Below the pieces are notes generated by a model, which made no database searches, was not told where the DNA came from, and saw only the letters and a list, made by a program, of their open reading frames with translations. Below are positions 38,716 through 49,475 of a DNA stretch of 64,000 nt, piece by piece. The DNA is from Pseudomonadota bacterium (GTDB taxonomy: Bacteria > Desulfobacterota > Binatia > Binatales > Binataceae): positions 1 to 64,000 of the forward strand of contig JAJPKP010000026.1 of the NCBI GenBank assembly GCA_021323675.1, written 5' to 3'. A program made the position numbers and the translations under genes. The stretch's first letter is position 1. Each line of letters begins with the position of its first letter.

Positions 38716-41022
38716 CTACTTCAGGATCTGGAACAGGTTGCTGTAGTCGTCGGTCCAGGCGCGCACCTGGCGCACATGATCGCTCGATTGCAGATGCGCC
38801 GCGACTGCCGGCAGGCCGAGGATCTTGTCGTTGCGTGCGAGCAACACCCAGTCACTGCCCCAATCCACGATATCCTTGTCGTCGGTGTGGACGAAGCCGT
38901 AGCGAAGGCCCAGCGCGCGGCTGTGCCCGGCAAGCACCGGCCGCAGATCCAGGTAGAGATTCGAGATGTGCACCGCAAGCACGCCGTCCGGTTTCATCTC
39001 CGCCAGGTAGATGTACATCGCTTCGCGGGTCAGCAGATGGACTGGAATCGAGTCGCCGTTGAACGCATCGATCACGAGCACATCGAACTGTTGAGGATGT
39101 CCTTCAGCGATCTCGCGTTCCATCGAAAGGCGCGCATCGCCGGGAACGAGGTCTATCTTCGCGCTCGAGTCGCGAAGGTAGGTAAAGAAGCCGACAGGGT
39201 CGTTATCGGCGCGTATGATTTCCGGATTTATTTCATAAAAGCGGAAGTAGTCGCCCGGCCGCGCCCACGCCGATATCGCTCCCGCGCCGAGACCAATCAC
39301 TCCCACGCGCAGCGACGAGTCCTCGGATCGCACGCGGCGCGGATGGTTCATCATGACCAGCCCGATGCCGCTGTCGGGTGAATAATAGGTCGCCGGATAG
39401 TAGCGCAGGCGCTCGTCGGTGGAGGAAAAGAACTGAGCGCCGTGGCTGACGCGGCCGTTGAGCAGCCGGTAGGATCGGATGCGATGGTCGGGGGTGTCCG
39501 TTTCGACTACCCGGAATACTCCGTAGAAATTCCGCGTCATCCAGAGCGTGTCATGCATCGCGATGACCGTCGTTTCGACAAAGATCGCGGCGAGCATCGC
39601 GATCGCTCCGAGCATCGACACCAGGACGATACGCCCCGGCTGCGACAGCCATCGCGGCGGGCTCTCGGCGCGGGCGGTGAACGCCGCGGCCCCGACGACG
39701 GCAAACACGAGCCCGGCGTAAATCTCCTTGTGCGTGACGATGCGGATAAGCAGAGGATAGGCAAGAGCGACGGCGAGAATCGCGATTCCGTAAGCCGGCC
39801 GGCAGCGATAGATCCACGATTCGCGATCGCGCATCAGCGCCACCGTCATCAGCACTACGCAGGTCCATACCGCCAGCCGAAAATCCCAGAAACCCGCAAA
39901 CACGATCGGAGCGACCACGACCGACAGGAGGCCGCCGAGCGCGCCGCCCGCTGAAACCATCAGATAGAACGCGGTGAGATCGCGCCGATGAGGTTTGAGG
40001 CGAACCAGTTCGCCGTGACAAACCATGCAGCCCGCGAACATCAGCAGCAGCACGTTTCCGATCTCGAAAATCAGGCTGACCTTGTTCGGGCTTAAAACCA
40101 GATGGCCCAAAGCGGCGGAGATTCGGCTTACGTAGATCACGATGAAGAAGCTTGCGAAGATCGCGGCGCCGAGCAGCGGATGGAAAATCTCGCGCCGGTA
40201 CCATCGCTCGCTGTCAAAACAGATGATGAACGAAAGCAGATAGAGCGCGAGCGGCAACACCCACAGAAACGGAATCGGCGCCGTGTCCTGCGTCATCTGG
40301 CTGGTGCTGGCGTAGAGCAGGAATGAGGCGCACGCCGGCAGCACTATCCAGAGCGCTCGCACCCCCGGAGCTGCCGTCTCGGCCGCTTCGTCGCGTGTTT
40401 CGACTGCCGGCCGCGCCGCGCTCATCACCGGTATCGCGCAGAGCGCGATACCGATCGCGAACAGGAGGTAGGCGGCGGACCATATGTTGGCCTGCGCCCT
40501 TAGCGCCAGACTCGGTTCGACCACGAACGGATAGGTCAGCAGCGCGATCAGCGATCCCAGGTTGGAAAGAGCGTAAAGCCGGTACGGCGATGCCGCCGGA
40601 TAGACGCGGGCAAACCACGACTGCAACAGCGGAGCCGTGGCTGAGAGCACGAAATACGGTAGTCCGATGCTGACCGAAAGAATGATCAGGATTCGCGCCA
40701 CCGGGAACTCCAGGCGCTGCGGCTTCCAGGCCGCGCCCGGGATCACCGGCGAATGCCAACGCAGGGCCATCAGACCCATCGCGACGATGCACACCGCGAC
40801 CAGACCGAGATGCAGGGCAGCCTGACGCCGCGGCGCAATCCTGGTGCCGATCAGATGCGCGTACGTGTAGCCGGCCAGCAGAAGCATCTGGAAGAAAAGC
40901 AGGCACGTGGTCCATACAGCCGCGGTCCCGCCGAACCAGGGCAGGATGTACTTCGCGATGATCGGCTCGATCTGGAAGAGGAGAAATGCGGCGATGAAGA
41001 CGGTGGCGGCGTAGATGCGCAT
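38716..41022 (-). CDS. Membrane-fused spermidine synthase-like protein
   Basis: Multi-pass N-terminal half plus SAM-dependent domain (VGVIGLGAGAISAW..FYEINPEII..DVLVIDAFNGDSIPVHLL). Confidence 0.88.
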   Translation of the reverse strand: MRIYAATVFIAAFLLFQIEPIIAKYILPWFGGTAAVWTTCLLFFQMLLLAGYTYAHLIGTRIAPRRQAALHLGLVAVCIVAMGLMALRWHSPVIPGAAWKPQRLEFPVARILIILSVSIGLPYFVLSATAPLLQSWFARVYPAASPYRLYALSNLGSLIALLTYPFVVEPSLALRAQANIWSAAYLLFAIGIALCAIPVMSAARPAVETRDEAAETAAPGVRALWIVLPACASFLLYASTSQMTQDTAPIPFLWVLPLALYLLSFIICFDSERWYRREIFHPLLGAAIFASFFIVIYVSRISAALGHLVLSPNKVSLIFEIGNVLLLMFAGCMVCHGELVRLKPHRRDLTAFYLMVSAGGALGGLLSVVVAPIVFAGFWDFRLAVWTCVVLMTVALMRDRESWIYRCRPAYGIAILAVALAYPLLIRIVTHKEIYAGLVFAVVGAAAFTARAESPPRWLSQPGRIVLVSMLGAIAMLAAIFVETTVIAMHDTLWMTRNFYGVFRVVETDTPDHRIRSYRLLNGRVSHGAQFFSSTDERLRYYPATYYSPDSGIGLVMMNHPRRVRSEDSSLRVGVIGLGAGAISAWARPGDYFRFYEINPEIIRADNDPVGFFTYLRDSSAKIDLVPGDARLSMEREIAEGHPQQFDVLVIDAFNGDSIPVHLLTREAMYIYLAEMKPDGVLAVHISNLYLDLRPVLAGHSRALGLRYGFVHTDDKDIVDWGSDWVLLARNDKILGLPAVAAHLQSSDHVRQVRAWTDDYSNLFQILK

Positions 41023-41139
41023 CTCAGCGACAGACTGAAGGTACCATGTTCGGCGACATATGCGACCGGCGGATTCGACGCTGTGCGGTTTGCGCCCTCT
41101 TTCTCTCAGGAAGACGAGTCGAAGGATCGCGGGCGCCTC

Positions 41140-42582
41140 TCAGTTTGCACGGGTTGCCCGCATCAGGTCCGAAACGCTTGCCGCGTCCTCCGCCGCCAGC
41201 GCCGAAGACGCCAGCGCCTGCGCGCCTTGCTTTCCGAGCACCGGCGCCGTCAGAGCGAGAAACTTGCCAAGCAGCCGATCGCGCTGAAATGCGAGGTCGG
41301 CGGCGGGTTCGCCTGAATCCGATTCTGCCTCGTAGCGCCGGCCTTTGGCGGTCACGACGATGCGCGCGCGAGTCTGCGGCGTGCGCTCGACCGTTACCAC
41401 ACGCACCTTGTCGCGAAGCGCGACCAGGGCAGGGTCGTTGACGCGATCGTCACTGAAGGTCGCGAGGTCGCTCGTATTCTCGCCCCGTAGCGCCATCGCC
41501 GTCGTGACCCGCAAGCTGAATTTTCCTTCCAGTCCTGTGGCGGGTGCCTGGATGTTGCAAATCCTGAGCAGGCTGCGAGCGACCCGCACTTCCACATCTT
41601 CGATATCGGCGGGATCGAGATGGGTTTCGGCCCGGATTTGCGCGGCCGCATTGATCGGCGCGTGCGTCAGATAGCACGAGGCGTGGTACTTGAAGAGCGT
41701 GTCGCGAATCAGGAAACGTCCGGCGAACGCGTCGAGCGCATCGCGCGAGGGAGCCGCACCCGCGTGGGTGGCCAAAAACCCCTGGTCAGCTTCCAGTATC
41801 GCGCGGTTCGAAGTGAATCCGCCATGCGCCGCCGCGGCGCTCAGCAGGCCATTCGATGCGGCGCGGCCCGCGTGCAGCGGCTTCGCCATCGTGCCGAAGC
41901 CCGACTTAAGCCCGGCTGCCTGGGTTCCCGCCAGTCCAATCGCGCGCAGCCATCCGTCTTCGTCGAGCCTGAGCAGATGCGCACAGGCGGCGGCTGCGCC
42001 GAAAGTGCCGATCGTGCCCGTAGAATGGAAGCCGATGGCATAATGCTCGCCGCCGACCATCGCGCCCAGCCGGCATTCGAGTTCGATTCCCGCGGCGACG
42101 GCCTCGAGCAGCGCGCGGCCGCTTGCGCCGATTGTCTCCGCGAGCGCGAGCGCGGCGGGAATGACCGGCACGGACGGATGGCCACCCATCGCCATGTGTG
42201 TATCGTCAAAATCGAGCGCATGGCCCGCGGCTCCGTTCAGCAACGCGGCGGTCACGCGGGAGCATCGAGCGCGATGGCCGATCAGCGAGGCTTCCGACGA
42301 TCCTTCGCGCGCGGCGATTTCGTCGAACAGGATGCGCGCGAGCGGCTCGCGCGAGCCCGCGGCAGCACATCCGAGAAAATCCAGCAAACAGTGTCGAGCC
42401 GCTTCTTTCGCATCCGGCGGCATCTGATCCCATCGGATGTCGCGAACGGCGCGCACCAGCGCAAGCGTTGGACCGCATTCTCGTGCTTCAACGTTCATCG
42501 CGGCCTCCAGGCATAGGGGCGCCGCCCGCGGGCGGCGCGGACGTTTTGTAATAACGCTCGCGCAATGTGTGTCGAACTTCAA
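41140..42582 (-). CDS. MmgE/PrpD family protein
   Basis: GHALDFDDTHMAMGGHPSVPVIPAALALAE; likely start near 42498 (MNVEARECG). Confidence 0.9.
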   Translation of the reverse strand: MKFDTHCASVITKRPRRPRAAPLCLEAAMNVEARECGPTLALVRAVRDIRWDQMPPDAKEAARHCLLDFLGCAAAGSREPLARILFDEIAAREGSSEASLIGHRARCSRVTAALLNGAAGHALDFDDTHMAMGGHPSVPVIPAALALAETIGASGRALLEAVAAGIELECRLGAMVGGEHYAIGFHSTGTIGTFGAAAACAHLLRLDEDGWLRAIGLAGTQAAGLKSGFGTMAKPLHAGRAASNGLLSAAAAHGGFTSNRAILEADQGFLATHAGAAPSRDALDAFAGRFLIRDTLFKYHASCYLTHAPINAAAQIRAETHLDPADIEDVEVRVARSLLRICNIQAPATGLEGKFSLRVTTAMALRGENTSDLATFSDDRVNDPALVALRDKVRVVTVERTPQTRARIVVTAKGRRYEAESDSGEPAADLAFQRDRLLGKFLALTAPVLGKQGAQALASSALAAEDAASVSDLMRATRAN

Positions 42583-42671
42583 GGCTGAGCAACGGCGCCG
42601 GTGCGGCGGCTTTTCATGAGGCGGCTACCCGAGTGCCGTTCTCATCATACGCGTCTTGAACCGGGACGAGA

Positions 42672-43517
42672 GTGTTCGCTAACAACAGGCGGGGCTTGCG
42701 AATGGCCGAATCTCAAACTGTCCACGTGCCCGGGCCGCCGCGCATCGCTTTGGAGCATGCCGGAGCGGGCGAGCCCGCGATTTTTCTGCACGGTATCGGA
42801 GGCAATCGCACCAATTGGAACGAGCAGCTTCCCGCTTTCGCGCGCCATTTTCATGCGATCGCGTGGGATGCCCGCGGCTACGGCGACAGCGACGATTACG
42901 AAGGTGCTCTCGACTTCGGCGATTTTGCCGCCGACCTGAGGCGCGCCCTCGATTACCTTGGCGCGCCGCGCGCGCATCTGATCGGGCTTTCGATGGGCGG
43001 GGTGATCGCGCTGGACTTCGCCGAGCGGTTTCCCGAGCGCGTAGCCACGCTTACGCTGTGCGACTCGATGCCTGGGTTCGGGCATCTGACCGACGCGCAG
43101 CGCGCGGAGTTTATCCGGCTCAGGCAGGAGCCGCTGCTTGCGGGCAAGGAACCGAGCGAGATGGCGCCCGCGGTTGCGCGCACCCTTCTTGGCAAGCATC
43201 CGCGCGCCGGAGTTTTCGAGCGGCTGGTCGCGAGCATGTCGGCGCTGCACAAGCAGTCGTACTTGAAGACCATCGCGGCTTCGGTGAACTATCCGCGGAG
43301 GTTCGCGCTCGAAAAAATCGCGGCGCCGACCCATATCGTGGTGGGCGATGAAGATACGCTCACGCCGTCGGCCGCATCGCGCGAGATGGCGCGGCGAATA
43401 CCGGGCGCGCGACTTACGATCATTGAAGGCGCCGGGCACCTGAGTAATATTGAGCAGCCCGGCGCGTTCAACCACGCGGTGCTGAATTTTCTTTTGCAAC
43501 ATCGCGGCCGGGGATGA
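42672..43517 (+). CDS. Alpha/beta hydrolase
   Basis: FLHGIGGNRTNW, IGLSMGGVIAL, catalytic GAGHLSNIEQP. Confidence 0.93.
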   Translation: MFANNRRGLRMAESQTVHVPGPPRIALEHAGAGEPAIFLHGIGGNRTNWNEQLPAFARHFHAIAWDARGYGDSDDYEGALDFGDFAADLRRALDYLGAPRAHLIGLSMGGVIALDFAERFPERVATLTLCDSMPGFGHLTDAQRAEFIRLRQEPLLAGKEPSEMAPAVARTLLGKHPRAGVFERLVASMSALHKQSYLKTIAASVNYPRRFALEKIAAPTHIVVGDEDTLTPSAASREMARRIPGARLTIIEGAGHLSNIEQPGAFNHAVLNFLLQHRGRG

Positions 43518-43565
43518 ACGCACGCGGCGCAAGGCGCCGGACCAGAAACCGCGGAGGAAATCACT

Positions 43566-43949
43566 ATGCCCGTAGTCAGCAACTCGTCACTGCCGCAGTT
43601 CAACCTGCCGGGCCTGAGCCATCGCACTTTCGCCGGCCCGGAACACGGAATGAAAAACCTCGAGGTCTGGGGACAGGTGATCGAGGCGGGTGCCGCGACG
43701 CCGGTTCATCGCCACGCCTGCGAAGAAGCGATCGTGATCCTTGAAGGGTCCGGAACCCTGACCATCGAGGGCAAGACCACCGCATTCGGCCCGAACTCGA
43801 CGTTGATAATCCCGCCAGACGTCGTACACCAGATCGCCAACACCGGCGATACGAAGATGGTGATAATTGCGGCGCTCAGCACCGCGCCGGTAAAGGTCTG
43901 CCACGCGGACAATGCGGCGATGCCGCTGCCATGGCAGGCGCCGCGCTAA
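43566..43949 (+). CDS. Cupin domain protein
   Basis: TPVHRHACEEAIVILEGSGTLTIEG..PPDVVHQIANTG. Confidence 0.9.
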   Translation: MPVVSNSSLPQFNLPGLSHRTFAGPEHGMKNLEVWGQVIEAGAATPVHRHACEEAIVILEGSGTLTIEGKTTAFGPNSTLIIPPDVVHQIANTGDTKMVIIAALSTAPVKVCHADNAAMPLPWQAPR

Positions 43950-44002
43950 GGCGCATCGGGCCGCGAAATCGAATCGCCTGTCGGCGAAACGGACGGAATA
44001 GG

Positions 44003-44030
44003 ACGGCCGCCCGCGGATGCGGGCGGCCGT
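44003..44030. terminator. Bidirectional terminator hairpin
   Basis: ACGGCCGCCCGC-GGAT-GCGGGCGGCCGT perfect 12-bp stem between convergent genes. Confidence 0.75.
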
Positions 44031-44054
44031 TCTGTCATGGCACGATTTAGCCGA

Positions 44055-45359
44055 TCAGCGGCCGGCGGACATCTTCACCATCGCGTCGGTGGTAAAGTCG
44101 GCGCGGGTAACCGATCCCATGTTGATGTACCAGCATTCGCGCTCCGGCGCGCCCGGCGTCGGCAGGTCGCAGAAGCTCGAAAGTCCGGTCTGAACGTTGG
44201 TGCTGGTGCCGTTGACCTGGAACAGGCGCTTGTACGGATAGATAGCGATCTTGGCGTCCGGCACGGGGCGGTCGCGGTAGGTGAGCCAGTTGGTGAAGTT
44301 CACCATCAACTCGCCCGCGCGATCGTACATGTCGTGCGAGAGCACCACGTCCGCTTCGGCATCGATATATACGACGTGCCGGGAATAGAGGTCGTTGGGA
44401 TTGCGCGCGGGATTCGCCCTGGTCTCGATCACGTACACGCGGCGCAGCTCCCACTCGGCCGGACATACGCTGCCGCCGCCGTCGGTGGGGCACACGTTGC
44501 CCGGATCCTGCACCACGTGCAGCGCGCCCAGCATCGTCTTCTCGCCCAGGAACCGGTAGTTGTAGTCCTCGATCTTGGGGTTGTAACCCTCGGCATCGTC
44601 CTGGTTGAACTGGAGCGTGCCGGTGGCGTCCCCGCGGATCGCATCATCGAGCCGGCGCACGCGCCGCGCGGCGGGATTGTAGCTCCACGAGTCGTCGCCT
44701 CTCGTCGGATCGCCGTAGCGGTAGCCGATGATGCCGGAGCCGCGCAGTTGGGCGGGCGACAGCCACGGATAGGCGCGCCATCGGAACATGATGTTGCTGA
44801 TCTTGTAGTCGGGGTCGGTCGGCAAAGGCTCGACCTCGGTGCGGCCCACCTCGTTGTACGCGCCATAGTGGCCGATCAACTGGTAGTCGATTTCCTTGTA
44901 GGGGTTGTTGAGCTTCTCGTACACCTCGACGCATCCGAAGTAGCGCGCATCGAAGTCGTCGGTCCACATCGGCCGGAAGTCCATGTTCCACATGATCTTC
45001 ACGGCGGCGTCCGGATCGTTGTCGTCGATAATCGGGAAGGGCTGTCCCGCCACGTACCCGACCATCGAGAGCCGGTTCGGAGCGAGGCGCACCTGCGACG
45101 AATATTTCTCGGTGGCTTCCTTGTAAGGCGGCGGCCAGTCGATCCGCTCGGTCGGCACGATCTTCATCGACATCCCGTTCTCCGCTCGCCAATACTCACC
45201 AGGCGAAAGAAGGTCCTTGACCTTGGAGGCGGTGGCCGCGGTGATGAAGTCGCCGGGCTTTACCTGCGCCGAGGCGGAATACGGCGCGATCAACAACAAA
45301 GACAGTACAACGAAAGCGGCAAGGGTTGGTTTCCCCGGAAAAACGCTGATGCTTCGCAT
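44055..45359 (-). CDS. DUF1329 family protein
   Basis: Signal peptide; WRYNPAARRVRR-like WSYNPAARRVRRLDDAI and FLGEKTMLG; GAGGAG RBS upstream of ATG 45359. Confidence 0.85.
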   Translation of the reverse strand: MRSISVFPGKPTLAAFVVLSLLLIAPYSASAQVKPGDFITAATASKVKDLLSPGEYWRAENGMSMKIVPTERIDWPPPYKEATEKYSSQVRLAPNRLSMVGYVAGQPFPIIDDNDPDAAVKIMWNMDFRPMWTDDFDARYFGCVEVYEKLNNPYKEIDYQLIGHYGAYNEVGRTEVEPLPTDPDYKISNIMFRWRAYPWLSPAQLRGSGIIGYRYGDPTRGDDSWSYNPAARRVRRLDDAIRGDATGTLQFNQDDAEGYNPKIEDYNYRFLGEKTMLGALHVVQDPGNVCPTDGGGSVCPAEWELRRVYVIETRANPARNPNDLYSRHVVYIDAEADVVLSHDMYDRAGELMVNFTNWLTYRDRPVPDAKIAIYPYKRLFQVNGTSTNVQTGLSSFCDLPTPGAPERECWYINMGSVTRADFTTDAMVKMSAGR

Positions 45360-45892
45360 CGCAAATCTCCTCTCATCGAACCATGCGTTGGCAGGAAACC
45401 GAGAGCCCTGAAACGCCCGGGGCGGGCAGTTTCTGCGCGGCATGACTCGTTGTATCTCACTTGCGCAAACGTCAAACTAACTTCGCATACTAGAGCTCTT
45501 TACCCCACATTCGAGACTCTGTACTGCGATGACCGCTACACCCTTACTGCGGTGTTTGTCAATAAAGAATCCGCATCGAACGACCGGCAGTTATGGAGCG
45601 GGCCTGACGGGTGCGTGCGGGTCTGCTGATCGATAGTGGTGCAGGTCCACTCTCGGTTGACTACTCTCGCGCGCGCGAGGGAGGTCCATGGAATCGGGCT
45701 TTGACGAGGGTTCGAAGCCTGGAATGCTCGCAGCGGATTTACGATGTTCCCCACGCGTCCTCTTTGGGATATGGTCGAGAGGCCGCCGCCCGTGCGCATC
45801 GGCTCGCGCGGTGATGCGCGAGGTCCAGGGCGCTTGCGATCCGCAACGCAAAGCCGGCGAGGGGTTCCGCCAGGCGAAACGCGCAGTCATCC

Positions 45893-46759
45893 ATGAAAAA
45901 GCTAAGAGACATCCTCTACGAAGCCGAGCGGGACAAAGTCGCGGTAGGCCATTTCAATTTCTCGGACCTGCCGAGCTTGAGCGCGATCGCGGCGGCGGCG
46001 CGCACGCTGAACGTGCCGGTGATGGTCGGGGTGTCAGAGGGCGAACGAGCGTTCGTCGGCGTTCGCGAGGCCGCGGCGCTGGTTCGGACTATTCGGGAAG
46101 AACATTCCCAGCCGATCTTTCTCAACGCCGATCATACGCACTCGCTGGACAAGGCGATGGAGGCGGCGCGCGCCGGGTTCGACGAGATCATCTTCGATGG
46201 CTCGGCGTTGCCGATGGAAGAGAACATCGTTCAGACCGCGAGAGCGGTCGAGGCGATCAAGTCCATCGATCCCGCGATCCTGGTCGAAGGAGAAATCGGG
46301 TGGATCGGCGCCTCTTCGGAAATTCTGGACGAGCCTCCCGAGGGAACCGGAGTTCTAACGACGCCCGAACAGGCCAGGCAGTTCGTGGACGCGACCAAAG
46401 TGGACGTGCTTGCGCCCGCCGTGGGCAACATGCACGGGATGCTCAAGGAGATGATCCAGGGCGGCGCGGAAAAGCGCCTCGACATCCGGAGGATAGCTGA
46501 AATCAAGGCGGCGGCCGGAATTTTCATGACCTTGCACGGCGGTTCCGGAACCCGCGACGCGGATTTTCAGGCGGCGATCAGGGCCGGGATGACGATCGTC
46601 CACGTCAACACCGAGCTGCGCCTTGCATGGCGCCGCGGCATCGAAAGCGCACTTCACGACCATCCGAACGAAATCGCTCCCTACAAGATTCTCCCGCAGG
46701 TGGTCCGATCGATAAGCGAAGTCGTGGAAAGGCGCTTGCGTCTTTTCAACTTCCGATAA
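45893..46759 (+). CDS. Class II fructose-bisphosphate / ketose-bisphosphate aldolase family protein
   Basis: VGHFNFSDLPSLSAI..LNADHTHSLDKAMEAARAGFDEIIFDGSALPMEENI..LHGGSGT. Confidence 0.88.
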   Translation: MKKLRDILYEAERDKVAVGHFNFSDLPSLSAIAAAARTLNVPVMVGVSEGERAFVGVREAAALVRTIREEHSQPIFLNADHTHSLDKAMEAARAGFDEIIFDGSALPMEENIVQTARAVEAIKSIDPAILVEGEIGWIGASSEILDEPPEGTGVLTTPEQARQFVDATKVDVLAPAVGNMHGMLKEMIQGGAEKRLDIRRIAEIKAAAGIFMTLHGGSGTRDADFQAAIRAGMTIVHVNTELRLAWRRGIESALHDHPNEIAPYKILPQVVRSISEVVERRLRLFNFR

Positions 46760-47100
46760 GCGCACGCCAGGACCCGCCTGCGAAGCGGTAGGCGGAGTCC
46801 CTGTCCTCTCGCATCCAACTCCTCGCCGGTCCCCGGCAGGCCGGCAAGACGACGGCTCCGGCTGTCTAACGCCTGGGCCTTGCCGCTTTGCCGTGGTCAA
46901 CCTACCTGCTCGACGGTCTGATAGCCGCGATACGCAATCAAAACTCAGCGGGCGCTAGCCGCAGAGACGCCCGGGCCGGCCAGGTTCGAACGGAATTCGA
47001 CCGATCGGTAGGTTCAAATGAAAATCATCGTCCGGAGAGGGAGGAGGTGCTTTGGGTGAGGCTCGCTCGATAACCACTCGCCGCGATAAGGCTATCCACA

Positions 47101-47160
47101 GGGTCAAAAGTCCACACTCATGAGTCGAAAGTCCGCACTACTGGTGCGAATGGTTACACT
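47101..47160. repeat. Three imperfect 18-bp direct repeats with exact 21-bp period
   Basis: GGGTCAAAAGTCCACACT (47101), GAGTCGAAAGTCCGCACT (47122), GGTGCGAATGGTTACACT (47143). Confidence 0.6.
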
Positions 47161-47649
47161 AATGCGAGTGCCATTATGAAATCCGATGGGGCACATTACC
47201 GAGAAAGTGTTATTTCCTTAAGGCGCGAGACTGGGTGCTGTCCCGTCTCCTTCCTTACATCCAAAATCGGAGCGCCCGAGCATCCGTTCGGAGACGCAAG
47301 GTTCGACGAATTGTCCAATATACTTGTCTTTGCGCATAATCCTGTGTAAGAGGAAGCGCATAACCGGACAATTTCACAAGAACGCTCAGAGAAATCGCAC
47401 CGCGTGTCGGTGCAGCCTCCCGACCTCATGACGGTCGAACTTCAGTTGAGCATGATACCAACTATCCAGGAAGTCGGGGTAGTGGCGGAAAAGCACAGCC
47501 TTGGCACTTCTATACTGCGGGGTAGTTAATCGGAGGTTTCAAATACCGAGTCGAGTTGTTGAATAGCAAGCGAAGAGGCTGGCCGGGGCGGTAGGTGCGA
47601 TCGCAAGGAACTTTGGGTCCTTCCGAGTGAGCCCCGGACGCGGGAACCG

Positions 47650-48444
47650 TTGTTCGAAGTCAGCGAATTAATCGCGATGATGCCGCAAGAAGCAGACGCG
47701 ACGCGCTTGTCGATCGAACTCTTCCAGGAGAATGGCTATGCCGGGCCTTTTTCCCTGCTGGACCTGGACCAGTCCTGTTTCCTGGAGCGTATGATTCTGG
47801 CCGCCTTCAGGCGCGGGCAATTCTCGGTGCTCAAAACCGGAAGGAACCGGCATCTTGATTGGAAACCGATAGCAGATATCTGCCGACTTGGCCCCATAGT
47901 TCAGCATGTCGCGAGCCTGCTCGGTTCCAATCTCCTTCTTTGGCGAACCCAGATCTTCTATCAAGGGACGGATCGCGCTCTCCCGTGGCACCGGGACACG
48001 TTTAGGAATCTGCTGGATGGTCCGCCGAAGGGGCTTTCCCTTCACGTTGCGATCACTTCCGCGAGCGAATCCAACTGCGTTTCGGTAATTCCCGGAAGTC
48101 ATCTAATTGACGACGCCACGCCCTTGGGACTCGAGGAAGACCGGGGGAAAGCCGCATATGGCAACACCCGGTACCGGCAGGTTGGCTCTCTCCCGTGTGA
48201 GAAGAAGATGGTTTTAAAGCGCGGCGAATTCTTCATCTTTCATCCGATGCTGATACATCAGACCAGCAGGGTGAATGATACCGCTCCGGCCCCTCGTCTT
48301 GCCCTCACATTACGAATCATCACGCCGGATGTGAAAGTGCTACCCGCGGCATTTTCCGATGTTCCGCCATCGCGGCGCGGTGTCGTGGTGCTCGCGGGTG
48401 AAGATACTCATCGCCTTAACCAGGCCGCCAGGTGGCCCCAATAG
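47650..48444 (+). CDS. Phytanoyl-CoA dioxygenase (PhyH) family protein
   Basis: ALPWHRDTFRNL metal motif; FIFHPMLIHQTSRVNDT distal His; TTG start. Confidence 0.8.
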   Translation: MFEVSELIAMMPQEADATRLSIELFQENGYAGPFSLLDLDQSCFLERMILAAFRRGQFSVLKTGRNRHLDWKPIADICRLGPIVQHVASLLGSNLLLWRTQIFYQGTDRALPWHRDTFRNLLDGPPKGLSLHVAITSASESNCVSVIPGSHLIDDATPLGLEEDRGKAAYGNTRYRQVGSLPCEKKMVLKRGEFFIFHPMLIHQTSRVNDTAPAPRLALTLRIITPDVKVLPAAFSDVPPSRRGVVVLAGEDTHRLNQAARWPQ

Positions 48445-49166
48445 GACCGCGGTGTGGATTCGCCTTCGTCGTTGAATTTCACGTACATGGGATAGTCTTT
48501 CCCTTTTCGGAAAAAGCGTCCGTTCGGTCCGCCTCGCGGCAATTCCACCAACTGTCGACAGTAGGGAAACACGGCTTCGGGCTTCTGGCCACTCATCGGG
48601 TGAGACGAAGTGTTTGTAGGGCCCGGGATGAGCCCGTTGACCAGAACGTCATGCGCCTTTAGCTCTTGAAGCTCTCTGGCGAGGACCTTGGTAAACGTGA
48701 TTACGGCGGCCTTGGCGGCCGAGTATGCCGTCCTGCCGGAGACCGGGTCTTCCGCGGATCGTGACACTATATTCACTATTCGTCCGTAGCCAGCCTTGAC
48801 CATCAAAGGAAGAACTTCGCGTGTACACAGTGCGGTTCCGACAAGGTTGACGTTGACTACTTTAAGCCAGTCCTCGAAATCGCACTCAGCAAATGTGGCA
48901 ATACGATTCAGTCCCGCGTTGTTGATTAGGGCATCGATCCGTCCAAATCGCCGCAGGGAAATGTCAATAAGCTTTCGTACGTCGTCGGTCGAAGTCACAT
49001 CTCCGACGATCGTGACCAAGCGGTCCTGCTCGGCGCCGGACACGCTGAATGGCGCAGGCTCGCTCCGGGTCAGCGTCGCGACGCGAGCACCCGCGTGAAG
49101 GAAGCCCTCGACCAGCGCGCGCCCTATGCCTTTGCCTCCTCCGGTTACGAGGATGGTCTTGTCCAT
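48408..49166 (-). CDS. SDR family oxidoreductase
   Basis: MDKTILVTGGGKGIGRALVEGFL..INNAGLNR..AYSAAKAAVITFTKVLARE. Confidence 0.92.
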   Translation of the reverse strand: MDKTILVTGGGKGIGRALVEGFLHAGARVATLTRSEPAPFSVSGAEQDRLVTIVGDVTSTDDVRKLIDISLRRFGRIDALINNAGLNRIATFAECDFEDWLKVVNVNLVGTALCTREVLPLMVKAGYGRIVNIVSRSAEDPVSGRTAYSAAKAAVITFTKVLARELQELKAHDVLVNGLIPGPTNTSSHPMSGQKPEAVFPYCRQLVELPRGGPNGRFFRKGKDYPMYVKFNDEGESTPRSYWGHLAAWLRR

Positions 49167-49475
49167 CGAACACCCTTATTTCGAACGTCAGAGTCGTTGA
49201 CCCAGCTCTCGTTCGCGACGGATGAAGCAGCACCCTGGGCCCAAGTCTGTTCGCGCTGCTGCGGCATCGCCAATCTCTATGCCGTCTCGCCGACGTTGAC
49301 TTTATTGGTCGGGACGGTTCCGTCAAGAGCCATGCGCGGGAGCCAGGGAAAATGCAGGCCGACTGCGGAAGCGGCGAAGATACCGGGAGTGATCTTGCCA
49401 ATAGCCGAATCGCAGACTAGGTTGCACACCAATCAATCGGGACGAGCACACACGCAATTGAGTTTTGGACGAGCC

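Noticed and set aside
44037-45629. 530-aa plus-strand ORF
   Set aside because: Antisense to the DUF1329 gene; no recognisable motif.
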